This document shows positions 11,500-24,365 of a stretch of DNA of 64,000 nt, one piece after another; within the stretch, counting starts at the first letter, position 1, and every line of letters starts with the position of its first letter. The stretch spans positions 200,904,341-200,968,340 of the forward strand of contig NC_081408.1 in NCBI RefSeq assembly GCF_030272615.1, given 5' to 3'. The position numbers and the translations under genes are program-made. This DNA comes from Cryptomeria japonica (taxonomy: Eukaryota > Streptophyta > Pinopsida > Cupressales > Cupressaceae). The notes beneath the pieces were generated by a model. It was given only the letters and a program-made list of their open reading frames with translations. It was not told the origin of the DNA and did no database searches.

Positions 11500-13220
11500 A
11501 CCTTGATAATCCACAAGCAGATATTATGCATCCTCCTAAATATTTATGTAGGAATTTTCCACTATCAACATTGAGAAAATAATTATGCATCCTCCTAAGT
11601 ATTGATGTATGAATTTTCCACTATCAACATTGAGAAAATACAATGAACTCATCTCTCTTGAAAATAAATAAAGTTTTAGAAGGAATTTAATGGTAAGAAA
11701 GCTTCAAATCTCAAGGCTAGACTTATAAGGTAACTTACAAATTAATTGTGAATAATATTATACAAAGGGACTTAAATATTTGGAGACTACAAAGTATGGA
11801 AACATTAATAAAAGAACAACTTAATACACTATTTTTATTTTTTTTTATCAGTAATAGGCCGAAGCAAAAGTATTTTGAATTATTATTATTATTATGTTTG
11901 ATTAGATTGACCCTAGACCTTCCCCATTTTTATGGAAGGCCAAGAGTCACAACTTAGAATTCATTATACATGTCCATATTGGGAGTTGAACTTGGGTCTC
12001 CACAGCAAGAACCCAATGTTTTAACCAATTAAGCTCAACCCCTTGGACACAACTTAATACTCTATTAAGTGCTCCATTATCTACAATATAATTAATTTTA
12101 TCCATTGTAGAACAATTGACTTAATTTGATTTATTATATTTTGATGCACTTTTCAAAAAAAATTTAAATTCATGAAAAGAAAATTAGACAAACAAAGATT
12201 AAGAAATAGAAAGGTTAGAAATATCAAATTGAAAATTTCCTATAATTAAAAATAAATCAACAATTAGACATCAAATAACTAACTACCTTGTGCTTCACAT
12301 AACTAACTACCTTGTGCTTCACTAGATCTTATAACAATTACATATAAGAAATGCAAACATTACTAGGAATTTTAATTTACAAAAGAATGACACTATTTCA
12401 AAACATCTTTCACAATAATAATAAAAGTTTAAGGTAAATTTTAGTTTTCAAAGACTTGATAACTTGCACAAATGACTATACATGCTAACTCATAGTACTT
12501 AACATAATTTCGCTAATGAGAATAAAATCATGAAGTAAGATTAGTAATAGTATTTTTTAATTTTTGTATCCCTTAGTTATGAACAATTTTGTCCTCTTCA
12601 AAATGATCATTTTGATGGCCTTTTATAGACATAGGAAGTCAAAATTAGATAAAATTAATGAGTAATATTCATCCCTAATCAATGGGTTGGATTTAATATG
12701 ATAGTATTTTCTATTTTTAAATTCATATTCCAAGCTTCAACTTTATTTTTAGCATATTCCCTTTTTTGATTGGTCATATAAATTAGTAGGATATATAAAT
12801 ATTCCATCAAGATCTTCAAAGTAGTTCTACAAATGAGATGTCCAACTATTTATAATTTAAAAATAACTATAAAAGAATAAAATTAAATATGTAAAATAAT
12901 TTTAAAAAGTAAATTACAGAAAGTATCTTAATTTTTAGGTTTTTAAAAAAGTTAGTTTTTTTGGCAAATAGCTTTATGAATTTTGTTATCACGTGAATCT
13001 AAACCATTCTCAATTAGATCCAACATTAAAAACAAACAATATAAACAACCTCAAAAGTGTGGGACCTTTGTGAGTGAGGTTGAAACTTTGGAGAAGGCCA
13101 ACTTACTCTTTGATGTAGGTGTGAGTATTTGTTCAACACAACACTTTAATCTCCTACTCTAGCACCACCCTTTACTTTTGAAAAATAAAAGAGATGCTAC
13201 ATAAATGAAGGAGAGGTGGT
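11500..13220. other. AT-rich spacer, no gene
   Basis: No coding region is supported. Contents: a 59-bp tandem duplication (two copies of ATGCATCCTCCTAA...TTGAGAAAAT from about 11521 to 11640), a SINE at 11834-12048, and a 24-bp tandem duplication (AACTAACTACCTTGTGCTTC, about 12275-12322). The rest shows nothing I recognise. Confidence 0.6.
11834..12048 (-). mobile_element. tRNA-derived SINE with 18-bp target duplication
   Basis: Read on the minus strand it begins GTCCAAGGGGTTGAGC. It has a tRNA-like head: an A-box-like TTGAGCTTAATTGG near the start and a B-box-like AGTTCAACTCCC about 45 bases later. A non-tRNA body follows (GACTCTTGGCCTTCC), then an (AAT)n stretch and an A-rich tail ending ATAAAAAAAAATAAA. 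Flanking direct repeats ACAACTTAATAC(A/T)CTATT occupy 11816-11833 and 12049-12066 (17 of 18 match). Pol III boxes, an A-rich end and a long target duplication are the hallmarks of a SINE. The frame at 11748-11957 overlaps it by chance. Confidence 0.85.
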
Positions 13221-13566
13221 TGTTGGGAAAATGGTGTCTCAACCTTACATTTACACCAGGTTACTATTTATAGTAAGTTTTCATTTGAGCACGAAATGGT
13301 GCGAAATTCTCCCCAAAGCTTCTGGTTGGCTAGATAAGCATTCCGGTAAAGTTGCCCTATAAGATCAGTACTAGTTTTGAAGATATTAAATTTTCCATTT
13401 TGGAGGGGTCCAATTGAAGGTTTAAATTTGATTTTGAAGACTTTAGAGGCCCTAAAATGCCCTAAAAAGTGGGCATAAATGAAATCATAGTTTATGAGGC
13501 AATAAAGCACTTTATAATCTTTCTGATGCTTCAAACGGTTCTCAAGTTATGGCCTCTGAAAGTTTG
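13221..13566 (+). repeat. Solo LTR K, left part
   Basis: It starts TGTTGGGAAAATGG after GTGGT (13216-13220) and is cut at 13566 by element B. It continues at 24366. With B removed the LTR is about 870 bp, begins TG and ends CA, and is flanked by GTGGT on both sides, so it is a solo LTR left after recombination. The frame at 13268-13534 is not a gene. Confidence 0.85.
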
Positions 13567-15082
13567 TGTAGCGTAGAAATTAGGAATCATCACAAGATAA
13601 GTAAATCAATCAAAACACAAAATATGATAACATAATCAAAAGAATACTCATGAAATGAACCTAATTACAATGCACATTCAATAGAGATATGAAAATGAAG
13701 CATTCAAAAGAAAACATTATGCAAACCAGATTCAAGATTGAATACTCCTACCATGCGGCTCCATTGTTGTTCTTTCCTCTTCAATGGGTTTGTGGATCTC
13801 ACCTAAAAGTGCTCTCACAATTGAAAGCAAAAAAGCTCAAGAGTACTAGAACGAAAATTCGGTAGTTTGATAGCAATTCGGAATTCATGAAGTGATTGAA
13901 GGGGCTTTGATTGAAAAAAAAACATCCAATTTATAGAGAAATTGGATAAATGACAAGATTAGCATGATGCAATTCAAATGGAAATTGCAAATCAATATGA
14001 CAAATTATGACAAATTATGCACTTTCCATGCACAATTTGATTGATTGATAATTGATGACAAATTATGACACATTCCATGTCAAATTGATTGATTATCAAT
14101 TATGAAAATTTCATGACAAATTGAAATGTCACTCCCATAGAATTAGGAGATGAATTAGGAGGGAAAAGGAATTAGAAATTTGAAAAATTAGGAAATTGAA
14201 ATTGATGAAAATTAAGAATTAGAAATTTAGGATTTAGTGAATTAATTAATAATTTTTCATTTATTAATCAATTCACAAAGAGGAATAATTAGCCAATTAA
14301 ATAAAGATTTAATTGTAATGAGAAGACTTAGGATTAAATAAATAAATTATTTAATCCTAAAGGAAGAAATGACAAATTAGGTTAAATGATTGAATCATAA
14401 AACCCTAGAAGAAGAATTAGAAATGCGAAAATGACAATTAGGTCTTGATTGAAGATAATTAATGTCATGATTTGATTTTGATAAATGACCAATACGACAA
14501 AATGATTTGATTTGAGAAAATGCACCAATTGACAAGGAACAATGACAAATTGATCCAAATTGACATAATTGAGATAGACAATGATCGATGACAAAATGAT
14601 TGCCAAATGACAAGATTGATAACGACCACGATCAATGACAAATTGATCACAAAATGACAAGATTGCACATGACAGCGATTGAAGAATTGATGATAAATCA
14701 ACAAGATTGAAAAGAGGACAAAACCCTAATTAGGATTGATGATGTCCAAAATGATAAGATTGATGATAAGATTGATAAGATTGCTAGGAGGACAAAACCC
14801 TAATTAGGATTGACGATGTCCAAAATGATGACAAATAAGCATGCTCATTGATGCAATAAGATAAAATCGATCAAAATCATGACTAGATAATGTTGTTGAC
14901 AAGACCAAATTCGAGGACGAGATGATTGAAGAATGTAGAAGAATGACTCGATGTTCGCAAATGATAAAGACCAAGTGCGTGCCATAGGAGAAATGTTAAT
15001 GCGATGCACAAACCTAAAATGAGGCAATGCGCAATTGTTAAAGTATGACTTCACAAGCGTTGACCATTTTTGGGTGTCTACA
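13567..15082 (-). repeat. 3' LTR of element B
   Basis: Near-identical to 22833-24360. It contains many short AT-rich direct repeats built on TGACAAATTATGA and CAAAATGATAAGATTGATG, which account for the overlapping short frames at 14382-15370. Confidence 0.93.
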
Positions 15083-15095
15083 TTTTTCCCCTCTT
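15083..15095 (-). other. Polypurine tract of element B
   Basis: The minus strand reads AGAGGGGAAAAA directly before the TGTAGACACCC start of the 3' LTR, as expected for plus-strand priming. Confidence 0.75.
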
Positions 15096-17868
15096 CGAGA
15101 CAATGCGATTCTGAGCGTTGTTTCAAAGAACAATAACTAAATGCCCCAGACAATAATAATGACATATGCATGCCCCCTCGAGGAATTGGCCGGAAACAGG
15201 TAGAAAAGAGGCCAATTGATCGATAAAAATGATAGGATCGAACGGACTGACAATCGAAAATCAGATGCATGAAGGACAATCAATTTAATGTGCACAAGAC
15301 CGTGACCAACATAAGATGGAGAGGACGCATGTCCATCTATGCAATGACAAAGAGCTATAAATGGGACCAAGAGGGTGAAAATGACTCATTTGCACTAGCT
15401 AAAGAGGAGGATTTGTTGCTCTGGACAAGGACACTTGCAGACAGATGGCGAGCATTCCAACGGCGGATCACCTTGGAGAACATGTACGCACATTCAGACG
15501 ACTGGGGGACGCAGGAGCAACGGTATGTATCTCGAAAACCCATGTTTTGGATGTCATGAATTTTAATGACTTATGGGACATTGCGGGGACGAGGAGGACA
15601 GAGGGAGCACCCAGTGACAGAGGCACATGCTCCTTAGGACAGACAGTGGACATGATATAGTTTGACATGTTGTAGTCAGCCTGCGGGCCATACTTAGGAC
15701 AGATAGTTTGATTTTGTACTCCGATATTATTTTGACATATGATATGATATGCATCGATAGGATGGATGCTATATGGTAGGACTAATGTTTTTTTTTTTTT
15801 TTTTTTTGCATGTATGGATGACCTATGCATTGTGTATGGACATGTATGGATGTATTTTTATGTATTTTTGATGTATTTATGAAATGAAATGGATAAAAAT
15901 GCTTGATGTGATATACGTGATGGAATGCAAATGTACTAACCACATGAATGCAGGATGCAACATATGTGCGTGGATATCAGAGCACTAGACCGAACTGACT
16001 ATCCGACCGGACGGAAGAAGTGTTAGTAAGAAATGAGATAGAGGACAGTGAAAGATGACAAAAAATTTGCTTTCAGTAATGCACTTTGTAGGTGAGAACC
16101 TTTATTTTTATTTAGCAAAATGGATGCGTAGCATCATGGCATTGAAGGCCAGAGCTGAAATGCAACCCTTTTTGCAAAAAGACAAACACATCACAGACAA
16201 ACGACAATCACAATCAAAAAAGAAAAGGATCATGAGCCATCCCGGTCACTCTAAATCACTCAGTGACATCATCGAGCAACATAGGAACATGATCGAAGCT
16301 AAAGATAAATCAATAAAAAGATAAGATGCACAAATTCAAGCAAATCAGACAAACATCTTGATCTTCATTGTCAAAAGTTGAAAGTGTTGATAGGACGATC
16401 ATGCTGTCTGGTTTCAGGAAATGCGGTACCCCGTCTAAGATAGGACACAGTCTGGTTTCGAGTATACCACACCCTGTATAAGACCCATGATAATGTGACA
16501 AGGACAAATGATTTTTAATGCGGATATTCGATTGATAAGACAATTTGGATCAGTTTGAATGCTTGGTTTGAGTTGAAAAAGTTCATCTGGTAATGCGTGA
16601 TTTCATTAAAGCACGATGTGAAATAGATTGCGAGTCATTGGAGGAATGCTCAGTGATCTGTCGATGCACAAAGGGAATACCTTATTGCAGAATGCGTGTT
16701 TTTGGTTTTTGGAGTTTTACAATTTTTTTTGTGTTCATTTTTTCAGGACTTTATATGATTTTTATGGATTTTTTTCAAGACATTATTTGATTTTTATGAC
16801 TTTTTTCAGGACATTTTTCAATTTTTAAGACTTTTCAAAATTTTCCCCCAGTGTCTAGCAATGCAAGGAATATGACAAATGGATAAATAGGCTTGCTGCA
16901 ATGATGGTGGATAGAGAGAAGACAAAGGCCTTTTATCATGGAGACAATACGGATGCAATTTCCAAGGACTATGACGTGATGGGACAAGAGACTGGATATG
17001 ACAATGTATAGCAGTGACATGCAATGAGGGACATGTCAAGAGGTTTTTGAAAAACATGTTTAAATTTTTGTGTCCTTATGTCAAATCAAGATCGAGGAAT
17101 GAAAAAGAGTGTTTGGATAGTGATAAGATATGGATAGGATAAGAAAGATCAAGAATGGATAAGGGACATGGACTGAAGGTCGGGATTGGCTATGGGATAA
17201 TGGTAGAAAGTTGCAATAAGATAGGGAATATGGATGAAAGGTTGTAATAAGCAAATGGATAAATGACCAAAAGCTATGATAGACTAAAAGCTGCAAACAA
17301 GATGCATGATGCTCATGATGATCGTCAGCCTTGTCAAGATCAAAAGTGGAAAGGGAAACTGGACATGAGGGACAACAGGATATGAAGGGTAATGACAGGG
17401 GTTCGATAGGATAATGGAACAATGAAGGACAAAAGGATATGAAGGAGTATGACATGGGTTTGATAGGATAATGGAACAATTAAGGACAAAATGATATGAT
17501 AGGAGGAAACCTGCCCCCAAGTGTGGTGTGCAAGAAGTTCATAGATTACACATGACGCCTGTTTGCCAGGTTTTCATCACGGTACTTGCCCAAGGCGCCT
17601 GTTTGCCAGGTTTTCACCAGTGGACGAATTATTTTTGCTTTACTTTTTTTTCTTTTTCTTTATTTTTTCTCACTTTTTTTCTTTTTTTGTATTTCTTTTT
17701 TACTTTTTCAATAGAAGACGGACACATGATAGGGGATGGAAGAAGGACTCAAGCATCTTTTTGTTTGGATAGTAGCCTTGAAAAGAATGGACCATGACCT
17801 TTAAAAGTATGCTCAAAGACGTTGGTAGGATAAGGACATGGAAAATGAGATGAAACTAAGGCACGGAT
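15096..17868 (-). other. Long 3' untranslated region of element B
   Basis: About 2.8 kb between the ORF stop and the polypurine tract without supportable coding. It holds a run of 18 or more T near 15787-15807; T-rich repeats of the TTTTTCAGGACATTTTT type at 16720-16840; a tandem pair of about 63 bp (GATAGGATAATGGAACAAT... near 17408-17500); and a direct pair CGCCTGTTTGCCAGGTTTTC near 17551 and 17597. Short frames on both strands here follow the repeats and were not called. Confidence 0.6.
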
Positions 17869-20752
17869 TTATGCAAGGGATTGGACCAAAGGGATCGAAG
17901 GATGGAAAATATGTATTGGATAATGGATAGGGTGTTGGAAGAATTGGGCTTTAGTGGATGGAAATGAAGGCAAGATCGACATTGGCACACACCTTGAGGG
18001 GTGATGGACTGATGGAGGAAAAATGGGTGTTGGATATTGAGATTTTGATGGAGGAATAGCGTGGGATTTTGGGACATAAGGGCCCAAAATTGATGAAGGA
18101 GGTGATGGAGAAATAGACTTGGAATGTTTGGATGGAGGAATAGCAACTTTGGATGCCAAGTTGGATATTTCTTTAGGCTTTTGTGCTTCAAGGAGCCTCT
18201 TAGGGATCCACATGGTTTTTGATTTTTCATTCTTTTGTGATTCCTTGGAGTGCATTACTTGCACAAGGGATTTAGGAACCCATATATATTTTGACCTTGC
18301 TTTATTTTGCTCAGTGGGCCTTTGTGGCCTTTTGTATTTTTCTTTTTCTTTATAGATCATATTGTTCTTTGTTTTGACATGTCGGTTAGATTGGACATGT
18401 TGATCTTTGAATACATGTGGATTGCTAGACTTATGATGCTTATACTTGGCATCCAAATTGCTTGGAGGAGGGAATGAATGTCGGTGTGGATGGGAATGAT
18501 ATGGAGGCATGTGGGATGGATGGAAGGTTCTCCAAGATGTGTGCCTTTGTTGATGTTGCATAGGAGATGGAGGGATATAGGGACCTAGAATGGATGGAAG
18601 CGATGATGGGGAAGGTGGACATTTGGATTTTGACTTTGAAGGGATACCAACGCCTTGAGTGTGAGCTTTGTAGACATGACCATTAGTATACTCTTTCACA
18701 TGTAGGGGTTCTTGCTTGTGAAGGTCTACTCCTTTACCTTTATGAATATCTTGACTTATAGGATACTCTTTTCTTTGGGAAGAAGATGCGAGTTCATTAT
18801 GAGGTGGATGTGATATGAGAGAAATAATGAGATCTTGAAGTGGATCGGATTGCACCAAAGTGGAAGAACCCATTATGCATGTAGGGGGTTCATGAACATC
18901 TTGCACTGACACGTTAGAATCATGAGGGGTATCAGGATCACGAGGGGGACTAGGATTGTGTTGCGGACATGGTTCAATGATAGATTCTTCAAGAGATGAA
19001 ATGGGAGACATAATGGGATCATCACAAGAAATGTGATCTTGGAGTGTATATGTTGGATTAGGACGAGGAGATGGAGGAACAAGTGGATCTTGTGGAGGAT
19101 CTGAAGGAATAATTTGATCTTGACAAGGAGGAAGATCATTGGAATCCTCTTTAAAGGTGCTTTTCTCTTGACTTTCAATGGGATCATCGGAAAAGAATGG
19201 AAGGGATATCTTGATCTTTCTGAGGAAGTGGAATGTCAATGGGATTTGAAAGGACATTATGTTCATGAAATGGAAGGGGATCATTTGGGATTGGATGGAC
19301 TAGAATATCTTGGTCTTGCTCGGGGAGTGGAGTATCAATAAGACTTTGGATATGATGGACAAGAATAGGAAAATCATCATAAGTGTCTGGGGAAATGGGA
19401 TCCTGGTCAACAATTGGATGGGATGATAAGGTTTCAGGATCTTGATCTTGATTTTCCTTAGGACACGTTTCTTCATGCTCTAAACTATCCTCTTGACATG
19501 GAGTTGGACTTTGAATATGCATGGGGGATTCTGACAAGGAATCAATGTTTTGGGATGAAGGAAATGCACTTTGAACATTTGTGATGGATTCTGGCAAGGA
19601 ATCAATGCTTGAATATGAGGAAGAGGGACTTGGAATGGGGTCCTCTAAAACAGATAATGGCAATAAAGTGCATGGTGGCATTGGGTCTTGTATTTCTGAA
19701 ACATGACAAGGATGTGCATCATGAATTGGATTATCATGGCAATCAATTATGGATAGCTCTTGGATAATTGCATCCTTGGGTGTATTGTTTGATGAGGACA
19801 ATATGGAAGGTTCTTTTGAAACTTCTAGAGGTGTAGGGATAGATGCCACTGGAGAATCAATTTGTTTACGAGGAGATGAGGCATTGCTAGACAAAATTGT
19901 ATTATCTTTATCTTCCTCAAAAGACTCACTTAGTCGTTTCCTTAAGAGCATTGCAATAAGGCCACCTTTCTTTCGAGGTTTTGACATAGTTGGACTTGGA
20001 ATTTGAACTTGTTTTTGATTTGATGTCATGTTTTGATTTCGAACTAGATGTTGATCAGATTGGTTTGACATGTTTGAAACTTGGCTTGGTGTGTGTTGCA
20101 ACCTTTGTTTTTGAATGTTTGGTTGCGGTTGTTGACATTGATATGTTGGTTGAACTTGAACTTGTTGATATTCCACCCTTGGTTGAACTATTTGTTGACA
20201 TTGTATAGTTGGTTGGACATATTGTTGAAATTGGACCATTGATTGTGTTGGTTGCATATGTTGGACAATTGGTTGTGATGGTTGACAATCTGATTGATAG
20301 TAAACACCTTCTTGTTCTTGTTGTGGAGGCACATAATGTTGAAATTGATGTTGTCTCCTTTCTTGTAATTGTTTCATCATCTCTATTTGGGAGAGGAGAG
20401 CTGGTATGTCTGATCGTTCAAGAAGAGATCTTACATTAATTGGCTCAAAATTTGGATTTTGACTTGGAAATTTTTGAAACATTTTGGACATTTGAGATCT
20501 TATCTTCTCACTGTTTATCACTTTTTGCTCCAATATCTCCTTTTCTTGAGCTAGTTTCTCCTCTAGTTTTTGTATTTGGACATTTAAATCATCATGATAA
20601 GTTTGACCGATATTGCCTTGTTGTTGGGTTGGATATAATTGTGATTGCCTTGGATTAAAATTTGATTGCATTGTCGGTTGATATGTCAAACTTTGTTGAA
20701 TCATTGGTGCTTGGAACCTTGTTTCAATAGACATGTCACTATGCAAATGCAA
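17869..20752 (-). CDS. Element B ORF: Gln/Pro/Ser-rich protein of unknown function
   Basis: Two open stretches (20752-19184 and 19284-17869, different frames) look like one protein of about 950 residues split by a single shift near 19190, where SILF can continue into FSDDPIESQE. N-terminal 200 residues: Gln-rich low complexity (QCQQ repeats). Next: a basic MSKPRKKGG segment and SPRKQIDSPVASIPTPLE, which closely matches SPHKKIDSPKASIPTPLE in element D, so this part belongs to the Gag region. Then an acidic Asp/Pro/Ser stretch, and a His/Pro/Lys-rich C-terminal half. That half has two copies each of SILGPY(I/V)P and of a (W)(I/V)PK(S/R)L motif. No zinc knuckle, protease or pol motif is seen. 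Whether the shift is a mutation or programmed is unknown. Confidence 0.7.
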
Positions 20753-22832
20753 TATTTTTGGAATTTTTCAAGGATAATATATGATATGCAACTAAATGCA
20801 AACTAAATAAATGAAGATGCAATCTATGGCAGGAATGCAACCTATGTTTTTGGTGTTTTTGAAGATTTTGACAAACTTTTGGAATGCAAATCTAAGAGAG
20901 ACCCTTAGCATATTGGAATGATGTCTAGACCTCAAAGGACAAAAGGACTTAAATGGCAAAGGACAAGATGACAATGTCTCCCCTATATGCTTGGATACTA
21001 AGCTAGGTTTGACGAAATGATATTGATGACAAAAGGACAAAAGGTTTGATAAGGTCTAGACTTCCTAACAATGACTTAGGGTTTATCAAAGATTTGGATT
21101 ACTCAAGGATGACAAGACCTAGGTTTGACACTATATGCAAAAGGACAATTAATATGCAAATGATCTTAATATGATATGACAATGACTTAGGCTTAATGAA
21201 GAGACTTGGGATATGCAAATGCAAGTGTATGACAATGTTATGACTTTAATGCAAGAGGACATATGCAAATGGATGACTTCTATTGATATGCAAAAGAAGT
21301 ATGACTTAGATGAAACCTAACTTTGATACTTGATAATGACTTTGCTAAATGCAACCTAGGATGAACCTAAATGTAAGTGACATAAGAGTTGAGACAAGTT
21401 GACAAGTTTTTGAACAATGTTGGATAACCATACTTGAAGGATGATCTTTGAATCTTGTTGAATGTTTGTTGGATGAATGTCTCTTGTGTTTGATCTTATG
21501 TTATATTAATGTGTTTGTTCTTGAAATGGATTCAACTTTTGACAATCAAAGAATACAAGATGTTATAACTTAGACTCAAGACAATCATGCTCATTTCCAC
21601 ATTCCCTTGGGTAGGCAAAGACATTAGGTACTTGAGAGGTAGACTCATTATGGGATTCAAGGAGAATACATAGATGCTTGACCCCACGGGCTCCCCTCCA
21701 CAGCACTCACTTCTCAGGGCAGCCAAGCATCAGTTCCCATGGAATCTCCCCATGGTGAACTTAGTATCTCTTCCAAGTATCCGAATTTGTCCTTCTCAAG
21801 CAACTAGAAGGGTTTTTGGCCTCTAAAAACAAGGTGTTTAGTAAGGATTTCTGTTAAGCATTACTCCTTGATGTCATGCAAGCATGATTGAGTCATTAAG
21901 CCCATCAAGATACCAAACAAATGTAGTCACACAAGCATGATTTAGACCAAGAGGCCCTACTTAGATGTTGATATGAGAAAGAGTTCAAGGGGCATCACTT
22001 CCCAAGTAACTGCAATTCCCACGTAACACTTCCTTCAAAGCTTTCGCCCATCAGGTATTTTTTTATAGTGAGTTAGAATGCCAAGGAATTCTAGCTGTAC
22101 TCACTTTGGGTCGTCCCCTTCTCACGATTATCACTTGCTTGCTAAAGCAAAGTGGTCGGGAAGGCAGGCCCTCTAATGGAGACACTCAATCAACAACACA
22201 AGCATGGTATCGAAGATCTAGATTTCTGATCACCCTATGAAGGATGAGAGCATACTCTCCTACTCCAATGTCATACTTAACAATCAAAGCAAACAAAGGT
22301 TCATTTCCACCTATTTATAAATCGCTAAGTGCCTAATTAGAAATCTCAAACACACAATTTGGTTGTTTCTCCGAGGCAACCTACAAAACACATGTCAGAA
22401 GTTTGATTTGTAGTCTTTGACCATCGAATCTGCATAACACACGTTAGTAATTTGATTTTTAGCCTTTTTCATGCGTACGCCAAGATCCTGCACAAATAAT
22501 CAGTACCAAAATCCAAAGCATAGAAAACAGAGACCAAAAAAACATCAAAAATTTCAAGTAAACTGCATTTTTTTACCCTCTGATCTGGACTTTACACAGG
22601 CGCAGAAGATAGGACACAAGCGCAGGTTGTCAAACACAAGCACAGAATGTATTGACATAGGTGCAAGACTCTTCAACACAGGTGCAAGATGCTTCACATA
22701 GGCGCAGAAGTCTTCAGAATACCCTGCACGGCCCTATTTTTGAGTTTTTGACCTGCAAATCAACTTAGAAGCACTCCAAATCACAGTAGAGGGGTTAGAA
22801 GGTTAGTAATTCACGTCGACTTCACCATTTAA
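20753..22832 (-). other. 5' leader of element B
   Basis: About 2.1 kb between the 5' LTR and the ORF. The minus strand next to the LTR reads TTAAATGGTGAAGTCGACG, a possible degenerate primer site. Around 21700-22290 it shares blocks with D's leader: GAGTATGCTCTCA..., GGCCTGCC..., GACCCAA(A)GTG and CTCACTATAAA... in the same order as at about 44350-44550. The frame at 21532-21726 is not convincing as a gene. Confidence 0.6.
22594..22715 (-). repeat. Leader minisatellite of about 20-21 bp
   Basis: Six degenerate units of the form ACACAGGCGCAGAAGATAGG lie in tandem, 120-240 bases inside the 5' LTR. The surrounding DNA is unrepeated, so the array is a distinct element of the leader RNA. Confidence 0.65.
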
Positions 22833-24360
22833 TGTGGGGTAGAAATTAGGAATCATCACAAGATAAGTAAATCAATCAAAACACAAAATATGATAACATA
22901 ATCAAAAGAATACTCATGAAATGAACCTAATTACAATGCACATTCAATAGAGGTATGAAAATGAAGCATTCAAAAGAAAACATTATGCAAACCAGATTCA
23001 AGATTGAATACTCCTTCCATGCGGCTCCATTGTCATTCTTTCCTCTTCAATGGGTTTGTGGATCTCACCTACAAGTGCTCTCACAATTGAAAGCAAAAAA
23101 GCTCAAGAGTACTAGAACGAAAATTCGGTAGTTTGATAGCAATTCGGAATTCATGAAGTGATTGAAGGGGCTTTGATTGAAAAAAAAACATCCAATTTAT
23201 AGAGAAATTGGATAAATGACAAGATTAGCATGATGCAATTCAAATGGAAATTGCAAATCAATATGACAAATTATGAAAAATTATGCACTTTCCATGCACA
23301 ATTTGATTGATTGATAATTGATGACAAATTATGACACATTCCATGTCAAATTGATTGATTATCAATTATGACAATTTCATGACAAATTGAAATGTCACTC
23401 CCATAGAATTAGGAGATGAATTAGGAGGGAAAAGGAATTAGAAATTTGAAAAATTAGGAAATTGAAATTGATGAAAATTAGGAATTAGAAATTTAGGATT
23501 TAGTGAATTAATTAATAATTTTTCATTTATTAATCAATTCACAAAGAGGAATAATTAGCCAATTAAATAAAGATTTAATTGTAATGAGAAGACTTAGGAT
23601 TAAATAAATAAATTATTTAATCCTAAAGGAAGAAATGACAAATTAGGTTAAATGATTGAATCATAAAACCCTAGAAGACGAATTAGAAATGCGAAAATGA
23701 CAATTAGGTCTTGATTGAAGATAATTAATGTCATGATTTGATTTTGATGAATGACCAATATGACAAAATGATTTGATTTAAGAAAATGCGCCAATTGACA
23801 AGGAAGAATGACAAATTGATCCAAATTGACATAATTGAGATAGACAATGATCGATGACAAAATGATTGCCAAATGACAAGATTGATAACGACCACGATCA
23901 ATGACAAATTGATCGCAAAATGACAAGATTGCACATGACAGCGATTGATGACAAGATTGAAGAATTGATGATAAATCGACAAGATTGAAAAGAGGACAAA
24001 ACCCTAATTAGGATTGACGATGTCCAAAATGATAAGATTGATGATAAGATTGATAAGATTGCTAGGAGGACAAAACCCTAATTAGGATTGACGATGTCCA
24101 AAATGATGACAAATAAGCATGCTCATTGATGCAATAAGATAAAATCGATCAAAATCATGACTGGATAATGTTGTTGACAAGACCAAATTCGAGGATGAGA
24201 TGATTGAAGAATGTAGAAGAATGACTCGATGTTCGCAAATGATAAAGACCAAGTGCGTGACATAGGAGAAATGTTAATGCGATGCAAAAACCTAAAATGA
24301 GGCAATGCACAATTGTTAAAGTATGACTTCACAAGCGTTGACCATTTTTGGGTGTCTACA
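22833..24360 (-). repeat. 5' LTR of element B
   Basis: Direct repeat of 13567-15082, about 98% alike by eye. It is followed at 24361-24365 by the GTTTG target duplication. Confidence 0.93.
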
Positions 24361-24365
24361 GTTTG

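Larger units (their letters stand above)
13567..24360 (-). mobile_element. Element B: young 10.8-kb pol-less gypsy-type retrotransposon
   Basis: Two LTRs of 1516 and 1528 bp (13567-15082; 22833-24360) flank about 7.75 kb of internal DNA. The duplication GTTTG at 13562-13566 and 24361-24365 confirms both ends. By eye the LTRs differ at roughly two dozen single bases plus a 12-bp indel, so the insertion is recent compared with its neighbours. On the minus strand the LTR begins TGTAGACACCCAAAAATGG, like the start of D's LTR (TGTATACACCTAAAAATGG). The only coding capacity is a long Pro/Gln/Ser-rich ORF (17869-20752). Part of it matches the Gag region of D, and the leader also matches D, so B is a non-autonomous relative of the Tat-type gypsy elements C and D. 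Confidence 0.93.

Noticed and set aside
14382-15830. Overlapping frames of 60-144 residues on both strands
   Set aside because: They lie in the 3' LTR and UTR of B and follow short AT-rich repeats; the LTR ones recur in the other LTR.
17081-17520. Minus-strand frames rich in Phe, Ser, Pro
   Set aside because: They come from a tandem duplication of GATAGGATAATGGAAC-type DNA, with no counterpart protein.
19749-20658. Plus-strand frames opposite the B ORF
   Set aside because: They are shadows of the long minus-strand ORF, whose composition keeps the other strand open.
22594-22715. CRISPR-like array
   Set aside because: Units are adjacent and degenerate, without spacers, in a plant retroelement leader.
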